From Palaemon carinicauda (lineage: Eukaryota > Arthropoda > Malacostraca > Decapoda > Palaemonidae): a stretch of 64,000 bases of DNA. The stretch is taken from NCBI RefSeq assembly GCF_036898095.1, contig NC_090735.1, positions 2,928,478 to 2,992,477 of the forward strand. The letters are read 5' to 3'. Position numbers and translations under genes: made by a program. The notes under the pieces were generated by a model that saw only the letters and a program-made list of their open reading frames with translations, was not told the DNA's origin and ran no database searches. The first letter of the stretch is position 1, and each line of letters opens with the position of its first letter. This document shows positions 60,630 through 64,000 of this stretch, piece by piece.

Positions 60630-60720
60630 CCCTTTTACCCCCAATGGACGTACTGGTATGTTTCACAAAACTCATCCCTTTACCCCCATGGACGTACTAG
60701 TACGTCCCTGCAAAAAAATG
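60630..60720. mobile_element. Truncated piggyBac-like MITE copy
   Basis: Repeats the first 90 bp or so of the MITE at 48439: cccttttacccccaatgg, 'gtttcacaaaactcatccct', 'ggacgtactagtacgtcc' and the A-run. It then breaks exactly where DIRS F begins. Confidence 0.75.
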
Positions 60721-61090
60721 TTTTTTTAAATATTTAACTTAGCCGGTGAATATATAGCTGCAACTCTGTTGCTCGACAGACAAACTCTACGGAAAAATCG
60801 CCAGCGATCGCTACACAGGTTGCGGGTGTGCCCAACAGCGCCATCTGTCGACCAGATACCCAGCTCTTATGTAAACAAAGACTCAATTTTCTCTCTGTCG
60901 ACGTGTCGACAAGACGTACTTTACTCGCTGTTGCTAAACTGGAGTTTTTCACATCATATTGGTGAAGTACTATATTCTGGTTTTGAGCTTTCGCAATGCA
61001 GGTGTTTTATCTTCATCTTAAATCTTGAACTCGTTTTGGATAGATTTAATTATGGTGACAAAGAGAGTATGGACTTTCTTTCACTTTTAA

Positions 61091-63732
61091 ATGGCCGACC
61101 CTTCCCTTAGACGGAAGTGTGTTTAGGCTTTTAGTAATTATCTTATCACGTTATAAATTATTTATAGATTTTCCTCTATATATTTTATATCTCTCCGCCT
61201 TTATTAGGCCTCTTCGATTAACTTTCCATTTATTATAAACAAATAAAAATAAATTTTAATGTTTTGTTTATATGCGACCTTTCCTGAGAGTAGGCGGTCC
61301 TAACTTGGAAACCGAAGTTAATCAACGTTGAGCCCTTTATATCGTAAATAGCTTTTAAAGAGCTAAGGATTTAAAACTTTTTAAATGTAATATTTTATGA
61401 AAGATTTTCTTTGATAGTCTTCGTACTGTTTTCAAAGATGAACTAACGTTTAGTTTATTTATGCTACGCAGTTGTTGACGTTCAGGACGTTCAACATGCG
61501 CTCTATCGTTACGATAGAGAGAGAGTGTATCACGGTTTCACTTTGCAGTAAGAGTAAATCGATTCTGACGTTTTGTTCATTCTTTCTTAGCTTAAATGTT
61601 TTAAATTCTATTTTAAAGGAACTTTTTATTTGAAAAACCTTTCAGTTTTTTCCTTTAGTCAAATAACATGTTTTTTTTTTTTTGACGAGATATAATTGGG
61701 CTCTTCTCTTAGGTGCGAAATCAAGAGAGAAAGAGAGAGAGAGATAGAGACGGAGGGAGAGAGAGGAGAGAAAACGTTCCGTTCAAGCGGGTAACGTTGT
61801 TCTCGAGTTACTCTCGTCCCTAGTTTCTGTACGGGGAGGAAGGATAAAACGTTTTTAGTTTTTTATTCTCGTCCCCAGGCTATGTGCGGTGAGAGATTGA
61901 AAACGTAGTTTATATGAACTAGTGTTTAGTCTCTTTCCCAGCCACTGATTTTTTTATCTTAAAATATGTTTTCTGTTTTTTTGCTGGTATTAATGAGCTT
62001 GCATTATACGACTGATTTCGCAATTACTGCCTTTTAATGAAGGGTAGAATTGCGTGTTTCAGGTAGAAATCAGTAAAAGTTTCGATTTCAGTGAAATAAG
62101 TGCAAAACAGAAAATCGAAGTGATAAAGTGATATGCGCAAAGTGTTACAGTGTTGCGTCCGAGGGTTCGTCTGTTCGTGCCTGTCGTTCACCTAGTCCGG
62201 GACCTCTTGCATGCTCCCAAGCCCAGGGGAGAAGTAATGTCAAACGACTTATGGGTTCGAGAGGCCTTGATCAACGAACAGACGTTTCCCTCTATGGTAT
62301 CGGGTGTATCTTACCAAGATCTCCCCTACCATAAGACGAGAGAGACGTTGTTTCTCCTCGTCATCCGAAGGCTTTTCGCATAAGAAACCTGTCACAAGGT
62401 TTCGAAGCCCTTAAGCGAAAGTCAGTCCTTTCAGGACAGGTCCAGCGTCCTGGTTACAGCCATTAGGACAGCTCTGACCCTATGCAGTCATCGGATAACT
62501 GCTCGCCGCCTAACAAAAGCGTAACACAGACTCAGAGAGTCTTTTTTGTTGGCAAAGTGTTGCAGTCACAGACGTTACCCTCGTCTCTTACCACAACCAT
62601 TTCCGTTGATCCTTAATGGGTTGTATGGCAAGACATGCAGAATATGCTTGCCTCCCTTATGGAAGACTATTCTGCCGATTAGTCCGTTGAGTCTAGCCGT
62701 TTATCTCATCGATATCCTGGCTTTCAGCCAACCTAACGTTCCTTTGTGCTTACTGTTGACGTTGGCGTAGCTAAGTCACGTCAGTCAGGTTGTTTAGAAC
62801 CACACTCGATGCGGTCTCGTGTGGTTTTTCAGCCGCATTTGGACGTTAGGCCACTTGCTGATGCTCCTGTTGACGTTCAAGACGTTCACTAACAATCGGA
62901 GTTGACTTGTTTTGACGCTGTGCGTCAACCTCCGCATTCTAGAGTTGTTTTGACTGCTCAGTCTAGGCAGTCAAAGCAGTCTCGAGTGGACGCTGTGCGT
63001 CCTCACGCACCTGTTGTGGTTGACAGTTCAGTTGTTGACAGTTCACAGACTGTCAAGCAGTTACATGACGTTGCGTTCTGGTCCGCTACTAATGCACCAG
63101 TGAGTGTGGACTCTGCTTGTAAAGCATTGCCACCACGGTAGGTCTCTCCCTTGCTTGAGACTCAGCTTTTATCGGACAAGGTTCCTGTAGATGAGGAAGT
63201 TGCTGTTCCCCCTCCTACTGATATTCCCTTGAGGACTCTGTCAGATGGAGAGGAGCCTAAAGCTGCTTAGCCCCCTATGGACTTTAATTAAATCAAGATG
63301 ATTTTTTTTTAAGGATCTTTGTCCGGATCTTTTTGTAACTGCTGCTCCTCGTTCGCCTAAACGTCAGAGCTTACACTAGGCCTAGCTACTTCGAAGCCGT
63401 TGTTTTTAAGCTAGTGCTCTCTCGCTCTCCTAGAGAGCTTTACGTTGGCTAGGCGACTGGTTTTTCACCAGGAGGAGTTTGGGGGATACAGCCTTTGCTT
63501 TCCCTTCTTTTAAACTGGCTTATAGAGCGAGAGTCTGATATGACACAAGAGAAGTTCTCGGCTTGGGAGTTCATGCCTCTGCCCAGATAGACTTCTCAAA
63601 TCTCGTAGACTCTCCCTGGCGCCTGGCCAGGAGACGCTCCAAGTTTTTTACAGGTCAACTTCACAGCTGTTTTCGAGCCTTTGAAGTTTTGCTGTACAAT
63701 TATGTCATGCATAAACAAGGCTTTCAGGGATG
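61091..63732 (+). pseudogene. Gag-like ORF1 of DIRS F (broken)
   Basis: Starts 'MADPSLRRKCV' then a stop at 61124-61126. About 1 kb of non-gag sequence follows. Gag resumes near 62160 with 'RACRSPSPGPLACSQAQGRS', nearly the wording of A and B. Later pieces are 'VDP' and 'WQDMQNMLASLMEDY' (about 62610-62680), 'AAPRSPKRQ' (about 63345), 'LGLGVHASAQIDFSNLVDSP' (about 63560-63620) and 'MSCINKAFRDG'. Multiple stops and frameshifts. Confidence 0.75.
61311..61335 (+). other. Short 5S rRNA-like segment
   Basis: accgaagttaatcaacgttgagccc resembles the A-box/intermediate-element part of arthropod-type 5S rRNA with about two differences. The flanking sequence does not continue the match clearly, so a decayed 5S piece or chance are both possible. 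Confidence 0.3.
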
Positions 63733-63734
63733 GA

Positions 63735-64000
63735 AAGCGGTACCGCCTCAGTCGCTAACCCCGTCTGTTGCCGCACCTGCTCCCGTAGACTCTAAATGGG
63801 CTTTGCTGCAAGACATGCAGTCCAAGCTTGCGTCCTTGATAGAGGACTTTAATGCGGAGAAGGTTGCTACCGAACCTTCTGGCCAACAACCTTCCAACCG
63901 GTCGGTTGTGCGCCCTGTTGACGCTGAGGTAACCTACTCGCGTCTGCCAGTTGAGGTGGTTCCTCCACCGATGCGACCCAGTGTGGGATGCCAGCCGCAC
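63735..64000 (+). pseudogene. Second DIRS gag fragment running off the window
   Basis: An open frame on the plus strand: 'VPPQSLTPSVAAPAPVDSKW', 'LLQDMQSKLASLIEDFNAEK', 'VTYSRLPVEVVPPP'. This is the central gag segment, upstream in normal order of the C-terminal gag piece that ends at 63732, so it comes from another copy or from a duplication. It is in better condition than element F. Confidence 0.7.

Larger units (their letters stand above)
60722..63733 (+). mobile_element. DIRS-type retrotransposon F (5' part, decayed)
   Basis: The left tip aaatatttaacttagccggtg and the inverted-repeat-like segment 60740-60870 resemble A and C: 'gttgctcgacagacaaact', 'cccaacagcgccatctgtcg'. A gag pseudogene follows. 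The right half is missing: at about 63733 the sequence switches to a different gag region. Confidence 0.75.

Noticed and set aside
60388..60675. Upstream SRPRB exon on the minus strand
   Set aside because: The open frame lacks any G1-G3 GTPase motif or similarity to SRPRB, and part of it overlaps the MITE.

Overview
The window looks like intron-rich, repeat-packed DNA of a decapod crustacean, probably a shrimp. This is inferred from the repeat style and from one host gene. It has long (AT)n, (AG)n and (AAT)n tracts, LINE and tRNA-SINE debris, and very abundant DIRS-type (tyrosine-recombinase) retrotransposons. It is not bacterial, and there are no operons or CRISPR arrays.

The only host gene I can support is the signal recognition particle receptor beta subunit (SRPRB) on the minus strand. 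Its last coding exon is at 48808-49006 and the preceding one at 58497-58628. The 9,490-bp intron between them holds a complete DIRS element. The remaining 5' exons must lie beyond 64000.

Region by region. (1) 1-13439: microsatellites, fold-back MITEs, LINE 3' ends with AAT tails, tRNA-derived SINEs, and a 14-bp minisatellite with higher-order structure. (2) 13440-21280: an old, decayed DIRS element (E) carrying tandem repeats and a nearly full-length 5S rRNA-derived insert inside its RT region. (3) 21706-32827: a nest. A tiny palindromic DIRS-like element contains DIRS element D, and D is split near its left tip by the nearly intact DIRS element A (21835-28604). (4) 33074-39808: a third DIRS family (C), full length but broken by stops and frameshifts. 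(5) 39983-42487: an apparently intact Tigger/pogo-type DNA transposon with perfect tips, TA duplications and a complete transposase with a PCNA-binding-type motif. (6) 42588-46260: ancient DIRS debris in inverted and permuted order, with a SINE at the junction. (7) 47335-48768: a Harbinger-like MITE, and a piggyBac-like MITE in the SRPRB 3' end. (8) 50075-56841: DIRS element B, closely similar to A and inside the SRPRB intron. (9) 60722-64000: a decayed DIRS element of another family (F) joined to a second gag fragment.

The complete DIRS elements share one plan: terminal inverted repeats of about 150 bp, a gag-like ORF with an N-terminal CxxC cluster, and an RT-RNase H-methyltransferase-like ORF. 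A tyrosine recombinase ORF overlaps that second ORF in another frame. Near the right end is an internal complementary region (ICR) that spells the complement of both tips joined. The family is thought to replicate through RNA and a circular DNA joined at that junction, then integrate by the recombinase. The nesting here is the main biological signal of the window.
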